Source of the DNA: Isoptericola croceus
GTDB lineage: Bacteria > Actinomycetota > Actinomycetes > Actinomycetales > Cellulomonadaceae
Length of the DNA: 64,000 bases
Reading direction: 5' to 3'
Assembly: GCF_029382255.1 (NCBI RefSeq)
Contig: NZ_JARLLG010000001.1
Span: forward strand, 62,001-126,000
A model generated the notes under the pieces. It saw only the letters and a program-made list of their open reading frames with translations, had not been told where the DNA came from and searched no databases. Of this stretch, positions 28,779 to 36,612 are shown one piece after another (the first letter of the stretch is position 1; every line of letters begins with the position of its first letter). The translations under genes were made by a program, and so were the position numbers.

Positions 28779-29424
28779 ACTGCTCCAGCTTCTTCTCGAT
28801 GCGGTCCTGGCCGAACGACAGCACGGTGCAGATGATCCAGTAGATGATCGCCGCCTCGGTGTAGAGCAGCAGGAACTCGCTGGTGAAGTTCGCGATCTCC
28901 TGGGCCTTGCGGAACAGCTCGGTCACCAGGATGAGCGAGGCGAGCGAGGTGTCCTTGACCAGCGAGATGAAGGTGTTGGACAGGGGCGGCACGCTGACGC
29001 GCGCGGCCTGCGGCAGGATGATCCGCCGCAGCGTGCGCTGCCGCGACATGCCGACGACGTAGCCGGCCTCCCACTGCCCTGTCGGTACCGAGAGGATCGC
29101 GGCACGGATAACCTCGGCCGCGTACCCGCCCACATTGAGGGAGAAGGCGATGACGGCGCTCGGCCACGGATCGATCGTCAGGCCGAGCGACGGTAGCCCG
29201 TAGAAGATGACGAAGAGCTGCACCAGCAGCGGCGTGCCGCGGATGATCGAGACGTACACCCGCCCGACGGCGCGCAGCACCCGGTGGGTCGACAGTCGCA
29301 GGAGCGCGACAGCCAGCGCCAGGACGAGGCCGATCGCGAACGACACGAGGGACAGCGGGATCGTCCCTGTCAGGCCGCCGAGGACGATCGGCCACCACGA
29401 GTCGACAAAGAGCTCGAGGTTCAT
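28771..29424 (-). CDS. polar amino acid ABC transporter, permease
   Basis: This 217-residue membrane protein of the HisM/GlnP type has about five helices and the EAA coupling loop (GMSRQRTLRRIILPQAARVSVPPLSNTFISLVKDTSLAS). The single permease gene implies a homodimer. It overlaps the ATPase gene and is preceded by an intergenic hairpin that separates it from the binding-protein gene. Confidence 0.92.
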   Translation of the reverse strand: MNLELFVDSWWPIVLGGLTGTIPLSLVSFAIGLVLALAVALLRLSTHRVLRAVGRVYVSIIRGTPLLVQLFVIFYGLPSLGLTIDPWPSAVIAFSLNVGGYAAEVIRAAILSVPTGQWEAGYVVGMSRQRTLRRIILPQAARVSVPPLSNTFISLVKDTSLASLILVTELFRKAQEIANFTSEFLLLYTEAAIIYWIICTVLSFGQDRIEKKLEQYV

Positions 29425-29482
29425 GTGCTCACCTCACCATCGGCGCGCACCGGGACGACGACGGCGCGCGGGGGACGTGCGA

Positions 29483-29514
29483 GAGCGTCGGCACCCGCTC
29501 GGGTGCCGACGCTC
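29483..29514. terminator. 15-bp GC hairpin between binding-protein and permease genes
   Basis: GAGCGTCGGCACCCG (29483-29497) and CGGGTGCCGACGCTC (29500-29514) are exact complements with a two-base spacer, 21 bases after the binding-protein stop. No T-run follows. Such hairpins usually protect the upstream mRNA or reduce transcription into the permease gene, giving an excess of binding protein. Confidence 0.65.
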
Positions 29515-29535
29515 CACGCAAGGGCTACCGGTCGG

Positions 29536-30342
29536 TCACTCGGAGACGTCGGCCCCGAAGTACTTGTCCGACAGCTCGGTGAGCGTACCCTCCGCCCGCA
29601 GCTCGTCGAGTGCACCATCGATCGCCTCGGCCAGGGCCGCGCGCTCGGTGGTGACGACGAACCCGGACTCGGAGGTCTCCTCGGTCTCTGCCGCGATCTC
29701 GATCGGGGCGTCGGGGTGCTCGTTGAGGTGGTCGAGCACCGTGAGCGAGTCGTTGACGGTGGCGTCCACCCTGCCCTGCTCGATCAGCGCGACCGACTGG
29801 GCCCAGCCCTCGACGACCTCGATCCGCGCGCCGGACTCCTCGGCGAGGGTGCGCCAGTTGCTGGTCCCCGACTGCGCGGTGGTCTTGCCGTCCAGGTCGG
29901 CGAAGCTCGACACGGAGGTGTCGCCCTCGGCCACGACGACGACGCCGCGCGAGACGGTGTACGGCTGCGAGAACTCGTACTTCTCGAGCCGTTCGGGGGT
30001 CATCGACACCTGGTTGGCGATGGTGTCGAACCTGCCCGCGTCGAGACCGGCGAAGATCGCGTCCCACTGGGTCTCCTGGAAGTTGACCTCCAGGCCGAGC
30101 TTCTCGGCGACGGCCTCGGCGACCTCGACGTCGTAGCCGACGAGATCGCCGGAGGCGTCATGGAACGTGAACGGCCGGTAGGTGCCCTCGGTGGCGACGG
30201 TCAGCGTGCCGTCGGAGACCAGGTTCAGGTCCGAGCCGTCCGTACCGCCGTCCGACCCGTCGCCGGATCCTCCGCAGGCCGCGAGCGCCAGGGCGGTGAG
30301 AGTGGCGGTCGCGGTGGCGAGGATGGCGCGGTGGCGTCGCAT
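29536..30342 (-). CDS. polar amino acid ABC transporter, substrate-binding lipoprotein
   Basis: This 268-residue family 3 solute-binding protein has a lipobox ALAAC at residue 22-23. The fold markers are GTLTVATEGTYRPFTFHDASGDLVGYDVEVAEAVA and WDAIFAGLDAGRFDTIANQVSMTPERLEKYEFSQPY. These resemble cystine- and glutamine-binding proteins. It is first in the importer operon. The exact ligand cannot be read, but the D-amino-acid oxidase operon downstream hints at amino acids used as nitrogen or carbon source. Confidence 0.92.
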   Translation of the reverse strand: MRRHRAILATATATLTALALAACGGSGDGSDGGTDGSDLNLVSDGTLTVATEGTYRPFTFHDASGDLVGYDVEVAEAVAEKLGLEVNFQETQWDAIFAGLDAGRFDTIANQVSMTPERLEKYEFSQPYTVSRGVVVVAEGDTSVSSFADLDGKTTAQSGTSNWRTLAEESGARIEVVEGWAQSVALIEQGRVDATVNDSLTVLDHLNEHPDAPIEIAAETEETSESGFVVTTERAALAEAIDGALDELRAEGTLTELSDKYFGADVSE

Positions 30343-30539
30343 GGGAGATCTCCTGTGTCGTGGTGCCGGCGGCGGGATGTGCCGCGGGCGGCGGTCGTGG
30401 TCTCATCGATGAGTTCGATCGATCCGATCGACGTTCACGATGTGTCCGAGTGCGTCAACACGATGTCATGGCCGGCGCATTCCCGCTGTGAGCGAGGCCA
30501 CGCCGGTGCGGCAGCCTGGTGGCGTGGGAGGCTGGCCCG
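30343..30539. promoter_or_regulatory. divergent control region between the importer and the UPF0303 gene
   Basis: This 197-base gap should carry the importer promoter. On the minus strand a TTGACG hexamer (complement of 30457-30462) is a -35 candidate. Nearby are the palindrome TCATCGATGA and the repeated GATCGATC/GATCGA core, the least GC-rich part of the gap. I cannot assign a regulator. Confidence 0.35.
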
Positions 30540-31022
30540 ATGAACGCCGACGACGTCACCGCCCTGATCGCCGAGGTCACCGAGACCGAGCGCGAGCTCG
30601 TCCTGCCCCGCTTCTCGCACGACGACGCCTGGCGGCTCGGCTGCCTGCTCGTCGAGCTCGCGACCGAGCGGGACCTGCCCGTGACCGTCGACGTCCGCAA
30701 GGGCACCCAGCAGGTGTTTCACGCTGCTCGGGAGGGCACGACGCCGGACAACGACTCGTGGGTCGACCGCAAGGTGCGCGTCGTGTACCGCTTCGGGGCC
30801 TCGTCGTACCTCGTCGGTCTGCGCGCGGTGGCGGCCGGGCGCGACTTCAACGACCTGCACCGGCTCCCGCTGCAGGAGTACGCGGCCCACGGCGGAGCGT
30901 TCCCGGTCCGCGTCGACGGCGTGGGCGTCGTCGGGGTCGCGACGGTGTCCGGGCTCGCCCAGGGGGACGACCACGCGCTCGTGGTCGAGGCCCTGCGGAC
31001 CTTCGCCCGGACGGCGGCCTGA
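30540..31022 (+). CDS. UPF0303 / heme-degrading-domain protein
   Basis: This 160-residue soluble protein of the GlcG/HbpS-related UPF0303 type is recognisable from FSHDDAWRLGCLLVELATERDLPVTVDV, the RKGTQQVFHAA segment and the closing GVATVSGLAQGDDHALVVEALR. The length is typical for the family. HbpS relatives bind or degrade heme, but most UPF0303 members have no proven role. The ATG at 30540 gives the normal N-terminus. Confidence 0.82.
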   Translation: MNADDVTALIAEVTETERELVLPRFSHDDAWRLGCLLVELATERDLPVTVDVRKGTQQVFHAAREGTTPDNDSWVDRKVRVVYRFGASSYLVGLRAVAAGRDFNDLHRLPLQEYAAHGGAFPVRVDGVGVVGVATVSGLAQGDDHALVVEALRTFARTAA

Positions 31023-31056
31023 GCGAGAGCTGCCGGGCCCGAGAGCTCCGGGTCCT

Positions 31057-31848
31057 TCAGAGATAGTCCTCGAGCCGGGCGATGGTGAGCCCGGCGTCGG
31101 CGGCGAGCTGGCGGATCGCCCGGAGGTCTTGCGGCAGGCTGTCGGTGAAGTGCGCGAGGACGATGTCCCCGGGCTTGAACCCCGTGCCCGCGGCGTAGGC
31201 GACCTCACCGTTCTCCGCGACCGCCGTCCAGTGGACGATCGCGCCGAGCCCGCAGCGTCGCGCGGCCTTCTTGGTGGTCGCGTCCGAGGCGCCGTAGGGG
31301 GCGCGGAACAGGTCTCCGACGTGGTCGGTGCTTCCGTAGCGTTCGTCGAGGACGTCGACCATCCCGCAGATCTCTCGCTCCTGCCTGTCGGCGTCGAGCG
31401 TCGTGAGCTGGGCGTGGGTCAGGGTGTGCGAGTGGACGTGGTTGCCGAGGGCGATGTACTCGTCGAAGTACGAGCCGTGGAGCGCGACCGGACCCTCGTT
31501 GAGGAACAGCGAGACGGGCATGTCGTGCTCCCTGACGATGTCGAGGGCCTCCTTGCTGGCATGGTTTCCGTCGTCGATGGTGACGAAGACGACCGGATCG
31601 TCGGTCTCGACCCGGTGAACCAGAGACGGGGCCGGGCGGTCGGGGTCCGTGCTCCTCTCCGCCCCGACTGGCACGGCGTGTCCGTCGGCAGGTCCCGCGG
31701 CGCCCGCGGTCCCGGCGTCGTGGTGGAGAACGGCGCCCACCACGGTCACCGTGAGCACGAACATCAGGAGGATCGAGTCGACGCTGACCGGGGAGCCGGC
31801 TCGACGGTCACGGCCGCTGTGGCGAGGTGAGGCAGGGGCATGGCGCAT
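31057..31848 (-). CDS. membrane-anchored polysaccharide deacetylase (NodB domain)
   Basis: The protein has 263 residues. An N-terminal membrane helix (ILLMFVLTVTVVGAVL) positions the catalytic domain outside. The NodB motifs are TIDDG (Asp92/Asp93), HSHTLTH (the metal-binding His pair His141 and His145) and RAPYG, with a late LAHF motif. These enzymes deacetylate peptidoglycan or other N-acetylated glycans using a metal ion. Confidence 0.88.
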   Translation of the reverse strand: MRHAPASPRHSGRDRRAGSPVSVDSILLMFVLTVTVVGAVLHHDAGTAGAAGPADGHAVPVGAERSTDPDRPAPSLVHRVETDDPVVFVTIDDGNHASKEALDIVREHDMPVSLFLNEGPVALHGSYFDEYIALGNHVHSHTLTHAQLTTLDADRQEREICGMVDVLDERYGSTDHVGDLFRAPYGASDATTKKAARRCGLGAIVHWTAVAENGEVAYAAGTGFKPGDIVLAHFTDSLPQDLRAIRQLAADAGLTIARLEDYL

Positions 31849-31946
31849 GGCCTCAAGGTCTCGACGGAGTTCGTCGGCACGGTCTTCGTCGTGTCACAGT
31901 CACGTCGCAGGCGCCGGTGCGGGGCCGAGCGACATACGGTGTGCGG

Positions 31947-33449
31947 GTGACAGCGACCCTCCTGCAGAACGCCCGCCGGGCGGGCCGGTTCGACGGACTG
32001 GTCGACGTGCTGCTCGACGACGGCCGGATCACCGCCGTCGTGCCCGCGGGCGCCGCGCCGTCGAGCAGCTCGACGACCACCCGGCAGGCCGTGGACCTGG
32101 ACGGACGCGTGCTGGTCCCCGGGCTGTGGGACGCCCACACCCACCTGACGCAGTGGGCGCTGGTGCGGCACCGCCTGGACGTCTCGGAGGCCACGAGTCC
32201 GGCGCACGCGGCGGCGCTCGTGCGTGCGCGGGTGCACGGCGCGACCACGCCGACGCCGCAGGGCCAGCCGCTCGTCGGTTACGGGTTCCGCTGGGCCGGG
32301 TGGGACACCGAGCCGACCGCTGCGGCGCTCGACGAGGCCGTGGGCGACGTGCCGGTCATCCTGCTCTCCGGTGACCTGCACAGCGCGTGGGCGTCGACCG
32401 CCGGCCTGCGCTACCTCGGCATCCACCACCACCCGACCGGGCTGCTGCGCGAGGAGGAGTGGATGGCGGCCAGCCCGCGGATCGTCACGGTGGACGACGA
32501 CGTCGCGGACGAGCTCGTCGTCGACGCGGCGCGCGCCGCGGCCGAGCGCGGCGTCGTCGGCATCGTCGACTTCGAGCTCGCCGACAACCTCACCGACTGG
32601 CGCCGGCGTCTCGCGCGGGGCTGGGGCGGGTTGCGCGTGCGTGCGGGGGTGTGGGAGCAGTACCTCGGTGAGGTGCTGGAGGCCGGGCTCGCCGACGACG
32701 ACCCGCTGGACGGTGCGGCGGGCGGGCTCGTCACGCAGGGGCCGCTGAAGGTCATCAGCGACGGCTCGCTGAACACCCTGACCGCGTTCTGCTTCGACGC
32801 GTACGCCGGGGCGACGGGGGAGGACGCGCACGGGATCCTCAACATCGCGACCGACCAGCTCGCCCCGCTCATGTCCCGCGCGCACGAGGCCGGGCTGCGG
32901 TGCGCGATCCACGCGATCGGGGACCACGCCAACGCCCTCGCGCTGGACGCCTTCGCCGCCGCGGGCGCCCGCGGCTCCATCGAGCACGCCCAGCTCCTGC
33001 GGGCCGACGACGTCGCGCGGTTCGCGGCGCTCGGCGTGACGGCCAGCGTGCAGCCGGAGCACGCGATGGACGACCGCGACATCGCCGAGGACCTGTGGCC
33101 GGACCGCACGGCCCGGGCGTTCCCGCTCGCCGACCTGCGCCGGGCCGGGGTGCCGCTCGCCCTCGGGTCCGACGCGCCGGTCGCCCGGCTCGACCCGTGG
33201 GTCGCCGTCGCCGCGGCGGTCACCCGCTCCCGCGACGGCCGCGAACCCTGGCACCCGGAGCAGAGCCTGGACCTGCGCACCGCGCTCGAGGCCTCGGTGG
33301 ACCGGCGGTCGCTCGACCTCGACGTCGGGGGGCCCGCGGACCTGGCGGTGGTCGACGTCGACCCGTTCGCCGTCGACCCGGACGGGCTGCGGGAGATGCC
33401 GGTGGCGGGCACGCTGGTCGCCGGGCAGTGGACGCACCGTGCCTTCTGA
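31947..33449 (+). CDS. YtcJ-like amidohydrolase
   Basis: This 500-residue protein is of the amidohydrolase superfamily. The metal site is visible as WDAHTHLTQW (HxH) near residue 62. Further histidines occur in CAIHAIGDHANALAL and GSIEHAQLL, and the final Asp is in LALGSDAPVARLDPW. The layout matches YtcJ-type N-substituted formamide/amide hydrolases. GTG 31947 was chosen; GTG 31941 is an alternative. It overlaps the next gene by 11 bases. Confidence 0.85.
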   Translation: MTATLLQNARRAGRFDGLVDVLLDDGRITAVVPAGAAPSSSSTTTRQAVDLDGRVLVPGLWDAHTHLTQWALVRHRLDVSEATSPAHAAALVRARVHGATTPTPQGQPLVGYGFRWAGWDTEPTAAALDEAVGDVPVILLSGDLHSAWASTAGLRYLGIHHHPTGLLREEEWMAASPRIVTVDDDVADELVVDAARAAAERGVVGIVDFELADNLTDWRRRLARGWGGLRVRAGVWEQYLGEVLEAGLADDDPLDGAAGGLVTQGPLKVISDGSLNTLTAFCFDAYAGATGEDAHGILNIATDQLAPLMSRAHEAGLRCAIHAIGDHANALALDAFAAAGARGSIEHAQLLRADDVARFAALGVTASVQPEHAMDDRDIAEDLWPDRTARAFPLADLRRAGVPLALGSDAPVARLDPWVAVAAAVTRSRDGREPWHPEQSLDLRTALEASVDRRSLDLDVGGPADLAVVDVDPFAVDPDGLREMPVAGTLVAGQWTHRAF

Positions 33450-33852
33450 GCAGCCTTCTGAGCAGCCTCCTGAGCCGGAGGGCCCGGTGCCGGGCGGCGA
33501 GGTGCCCGACGGCGGCACGTCCGGTCACGCGGAGCACCTGCGCTCGCGGCTCGCGGACGTCGAGGCCCGGATCGCCGCCCAGCGACGACTCGTCGACGAC
33601 ATCGTGGGGGTGGTCCGCGACGAGAACATCGACGACGAGCACGACCCCGAGGGCGCGACGCTGGCCTGGGAACGACAGCAGGCGGCGACGCTCGCCGCCG
33701 AGGCCGCCGTCGAGCGGGACGCTCTGCTCGCGGCGCTCGACCGACTGGCCGCCGGGACCTACGGCGTCTGCGAGGTGTGCGGTCGGGCGATCCCCGCCGG
33801 TCGCCTCGAGGCCCGCCCGGCGGCGACCCGGTGTGTCGAGCACGCCGGATAG
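33439..33852 (+). CDS. TraR/DksA-type zinc-finger protein with C-x2-C...C-x2-H ligands
   Basis: This 137-residue protein has a Pro/Glu-rich start, a helical hairpin (residues about 30-100, HLRSRLADVEARIAAQRR) and a C-terminal finger CEVCGRAIPAGRLEARPAATRCVEH. The family usually has four cysteines; here the last ligand is His. DksA-like proteins act on RNA polymerase, but many short actinobacterial members are uncharacterised. The GTG start lies inside the end of the amidohydrolase gene. A tandem CCTTCTGAGCAG repeat at the 5' end gives the repeated SEQPSEQP. Confidence 0.8.
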   Translation: MPSEQPSEQPPEPEGPVPGGEVPDGGTSGHAEHLRSRLADVEARIAAQRRLVDDIVGVVRDENIDDEHDPEGATLAWERQQAATLAAEAAVERDALLAALDRLAAGTYGVCEVCGRAIPAGRLEARPAATRCVEHAG

Positions 33853-33926
33853 TCCTCTTGTAGCCCCCGTGCAGCCCCCGTGCAGTCCTCTGCCGGGCCG
33901 CGGCCGGTGCTGCGAGACTGATCCAC

Positions 33927-34565
33927 GTGCGTGCGGAACCGGTGACGTTCGACGGGGTGGTGGCCCGCGTCGTCGGCCTGGTCCTGGCGCAGCCCGCAGG
34001 CCGGCCCGTGCGGCTCGTCGTGGACGGCCACCCGTCCACCGGCCCCGCCGAGCTCGCCGACGCCCTCGTCGCTCCCTTGCGCGTCACCGGCCGGCCGGTC
34101 GCGCGCGTCCGTGTGCTCGACTTCCTGCGAGCGAGGTCGTTGCGGCTGGAGCGGGGCCGCCGTGACCCCGACGCGCTGCTGGACGAGTGGATCGACGTCG
34201 ACGGCCTGAACCGCGAGGTCCTGCGCGCCGTCGTCGAGCAGGGCCGCTACCTGCCCACGCTCCGCGACCCGGGTTCCGGACGGTCGACCCGCGCCGGCTA
34301 CGAGCCCGCGCCGCCGGGCACCGTCGTCGTCCTCGACGGGTCGTTGACGATCGGTGTCGGCCTCGATGTCGACCTCGTCGTCCACCTCGCCCTGCAGCCC
34401 GCGACGGAGACGCGCAGGACACCGCTCGACGACGCGTGGACCCTCGCCGCGTACAGCCGCTACCGGCACGAGGTCGCACCCGAACGCCGCGCCGACGTCG
34501 TCGTGCGGTTCGATCACCCGGGTCGGCCGGCGCTGGTGGTGCGCGGCCCCTCGGCGAACCTGTGA
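33927..34565 (+). CDS. uridine-kinase-like P-loop protein with degenerate Walker A
   Basis: The 212-residue protein has the layout of small nucleoside kinases: an N-terminal strand and loop (VRLVVDGHPSTGPAELADAL), a middle acidic region (DPDALLDEWIDVDGLNREVL) and the segment VVVLDGSLTIG. In uridine kinases the first loop reads GxxGxGKS/T. Here it reads GHPSTGP, so the nucleotide-binding Lys is missing and activity is doubtful. The GTG start at 33927 follows 75 bases after the zinc-finger gene. Confidence 0.62.
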   Translation: MRAEPVTFDGVVARVVGLVLAQPAGRPVRLVVDGHPSTGPAELADALVAPLRVTGRPVARVRVLDFLRARSLRLERGRRDPDALLDEWIDVDGLNREVLRAVVEQGRYLPTLRDPGSGRSTRAGYEPAPPGTVVVLDGSLTIGVGLDVDLVVHLALQPATETRRTPLDDAWTLAAYSRYRHEVAPERRADVVVRFDHPGRPALVVRGPSANL

Positions 34566-34733
34566 CCAGCAGGGACGTCCCCCAGATGTGAGCACCCGTC
34601 ACATGGGTGATGGTCGAGGAAGGTCATGAAGCGGCCGACGGGAACGGAAGGGCCCGGCGACCGCCGCAGCAGGCCGAGCCTCGCCGGTTCCCTCCGTCCG
34701 GACGCCCCTCGGGGGGGCGGAACGGAGGCAGAC

Positions 34734-35441
34734 ATGAGTGACACGTCCTACCCGCCCAGGGCCACCACCACTCCGGCGGCGTACCCGCCCGCGGGGACAT
34801 CCACGAGCGCAGACCACCGCGACGAGAGCTCGTCGGGCGGTGCTCGTGAACGCGCGTCAGAGACGGCCTCGCACGCCGCCGACGCCGGACGGGATGTCGC
34901 GCACGACGCGCGGGAACGCGCCGGCGACGTCGCCCACGAGGCGGCCGACCGCGCCAAGGACCTCTGGGGCGAGACGCAGTCGCAGGCGTCGTCGCAGGTG
35001 TCCCACCAGCAGAGCCGGCTGGCCGAGCAGCTGCGGAACGTCGGCGCGGAGCTGGAGCAGATGAGTCGCGCCAGCGACGAACCGGGCTACGCGAGCCAGG
35101 CCGCCGAGCGTGGGTCCCAGGCCGCGGACCACCTGGCGGGCTGGTTCGAGCAGCGTGAGCCGGGCGACGTCCTGCACGAGGTCGAGGACTTCGCGCGCCG
35201 TCGACCGGGAGCGTTCATCGCGATCGCCGCGGGAGCGGGCCTGATCGTCGGTCGGCTGCTCCGCGGCGCTAAGGAGGCCAAGGACAGCGGGTCGACCAGG
35301 TCGTCCGCGGCCTCTGCGACCGGCTCGCCCGCCGGCTCGGCGATCGAGTCCTCGACCGGCTCGGTGGCCGGCGGCGACGAAAGCGCGCCGGGCACGGCCC
35401 CCGCGGCGACGGGAGGTGTCTCCGATGCCGACCGAACCTGA
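34734..35441 (+). CDS. helical envelope-associated protein, first of a three-gene cluster
   Basis: The 235-residue protein has a long Ala/Asp/Glu/Arg helix with heptad-like character (ERASETASHAADAGRDVAHDARERAGDVAHEAADRAKDL), as in apolipoprotein/LEA-like proteins. A single membrane helix follows near the C-terminus (GAFIAIAAGAGLIVGRLL), then a Ser/Gly/Thr-rich tail. The ribosome site ACGGAGGCA precedes the ATG at 34734. It overlaps the next gene and forms a cluster with a DUF1469 and a DUF3618 protein, a common actinobacterial stress/envelope arrangement. Confidence 0.75.
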   Translation: MSDTSYPPRATTTPAAYPPAGTSTSADHRDESSSGGARERASETASHAADAGRDVAHDARERAGDVAHEAADRAKDLWGETQSQASSQVSHQQSRLAEQLRNVGAELEQMSRASDEPGYASQAAERGSQAADHLAGWFEQREPGDVLHEVEDFARRRPGAFIAIAAGAGLIVGRLLRGAKEAKDSGSTRSSAASATGSPAGSAIESSTGSVAGGDESAPGTAPAATGGVSDADRT

Positions 35442-35913
35442 CGCGCACCGTCTCGGCGAGCCCGGCCGCCGGGTGCCGGACCGCACCTCCACCGGGGTGC
35501 TCGGGTCCGGCTCCACGGGCACGGACCCGGGTGACCGGAGCCTGGGCGACCTGATCTCCGAGGTGACGCAGGACCTCTCGACGCTCCTGCGTCAGGAGGT
35601 CGAGCTCGCGAAGGCAGAGGCCGCCCAGACCGCCAAGAACGCGGGCAAGGGAGCAGGGATGCTCAGCGGTGCCGCGTACGCCGCCGGGATGGTGCTGCTC
35701 TTCCTGTCGATCGCGCTCTGGTGGGCGCTCGGCAACCTGATGGGCTACGGCTGGTCGGCGCTCGTCGTCGCGGTCGTCTGGGTCGCCGTCGCCGGGGTGC
35801 TCGCCCTGATGGGCAAGAAGGAGGTCCAGCAGGCGCCTGGCATGGACCGGACGACCGACTCGCTGAAGAAGATCCCGCACGCGCTCCAAGGACACGAGGA
35901 GAAGAACCGATGA
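35425..35913 (+). CDS. phage-holin-like superfamily (DUF1469) membrane protein
   Basis: This 162-residue protein has a central amphipathic helix (DLISEVTQDLSTLLRQEVELAKAEAAQTAK) and two membrane helices (GMVLLFLSIALWWALGNLM and ALVVAVVWVAVAGVLALMG). This is the actinobacterial holin-superfamily III/DUF1469 layout; the name is historical and no phage genes are near. The ATG at 35425 follows GGGAGG. Its stop overlaps the next start (ATGA). Confidence 0.85.
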   Translation: MPTEPDAHRLGEPGRRVPDRTSTGVLGSGSTGTDPGDRSLGDLISEVTQDLSTLLRQEVELAKAEAAQTAKNAGKGAGMLSGAAYAAGMVLLFLSIALWWALGNLMGYGWSALVVAVVWVAVAGVLALMGKKEVQQAPGMDRTTDSLKKIPHALQGHEEKNR

Positions 35914-36491
35914 GCACCTCCGACCCGGACCAGGTCCGCGCCGACATCGAACGGACGCGTCGCGAGCTGAGCGACGACGTCGACACGCTGGGCGACCACG
36001 TGCGGCCGAGCAACGTGGCCCAGCGTCAGACCGACCGCGCCAAGGAGGGCATCGGCCGCCTGCGCGACCGCGTGATGGGTTCCGCGAGGTCCTCGAGCCA
36101 CCAGGCGGGGGACTCCGTGAAGCACGCCGCGGGCACCGTCAGCGACAAGGTCGGTGGCGCACCGCAGGCCGTCAAGGAGCAGGCCCAGGGCAACCCGCTG
36201 GCCGTCGGGGTGGTGGCCTTCGGCCTCGGCCTCCTCGCCGCCTCGCTGATCCCGGCCACCCGCCAGGAGGCGCAGGCCGCCACGAGGGTGAAGGAAGCCG
36301 CCGAGCCGCTCGTCGAGGACGCCAGGGACGCGGGGAGCACCATGGCGGAGCATCTGCGCGGCTCGGCCCAGGAACACGCCCAGGGGCTGAAGGAGTCCGC
36401 GACGGAGGCCGGCCGCGACGTTGCCGGCCACGGCAAGGAGTCCGCCCAGGAGGTGGCCGGCGAGGCGCGGGGCGGCAGCTCCGGGACCTGA
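35910..36491 (+). CDS. DUF3618 domain protein
   Basis: The 193-residue protein has the DUF3618 signature at its N-terminus (DQVRADIERTRRELSDDVDTLGDHVRPSNVAQRQ). An Ala/Lys-rich helix, one hydrophobic segment (LAVGVVAFGLGLLAASLIPA) and a long charged helical tail follow. It is translationally coupled to the holin-like gene and is the last member of the three-gene envelope cluster. The function is unproven for the family. Confidence 0.85.
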   Translation: MSTSDPDQVRADIERTRRELSDDVDTLGDHVRPSNVAQRQTDRAKEGIGRLRDRVMGSARSSSHQAGDSVKHAAGTVSDKVGGAPQAVKEQAQGNPLAVGVVAFGLGLLAASLIPATRQEAQAATRVKEAAEPLVEDARDAGSTMAEHLRGSAQEHAQGLKESATEAGRDVAGHGKESAQEVAGEARGGSSGT

Positions 36492-36612
36492 CGGCGCTCG
36501 GTCCGGACCGTCCCGCGAGCCGGTCGGGGCTCGCATTCGACGCCGATGAGGACGATCATGCTGCTCACCGCCGTCGGCCCGTCGGCGGCCGGCGGCGGGC
36601 CGAGGAGGAACC

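Noticed and set aside
35425-35913. Phage holin indicating a prophage
   Set aside because: The DUF1469 family carries that name, but no phage structural, lysis or integrase genes are near; it is part of a chromosomal envelope cluster.
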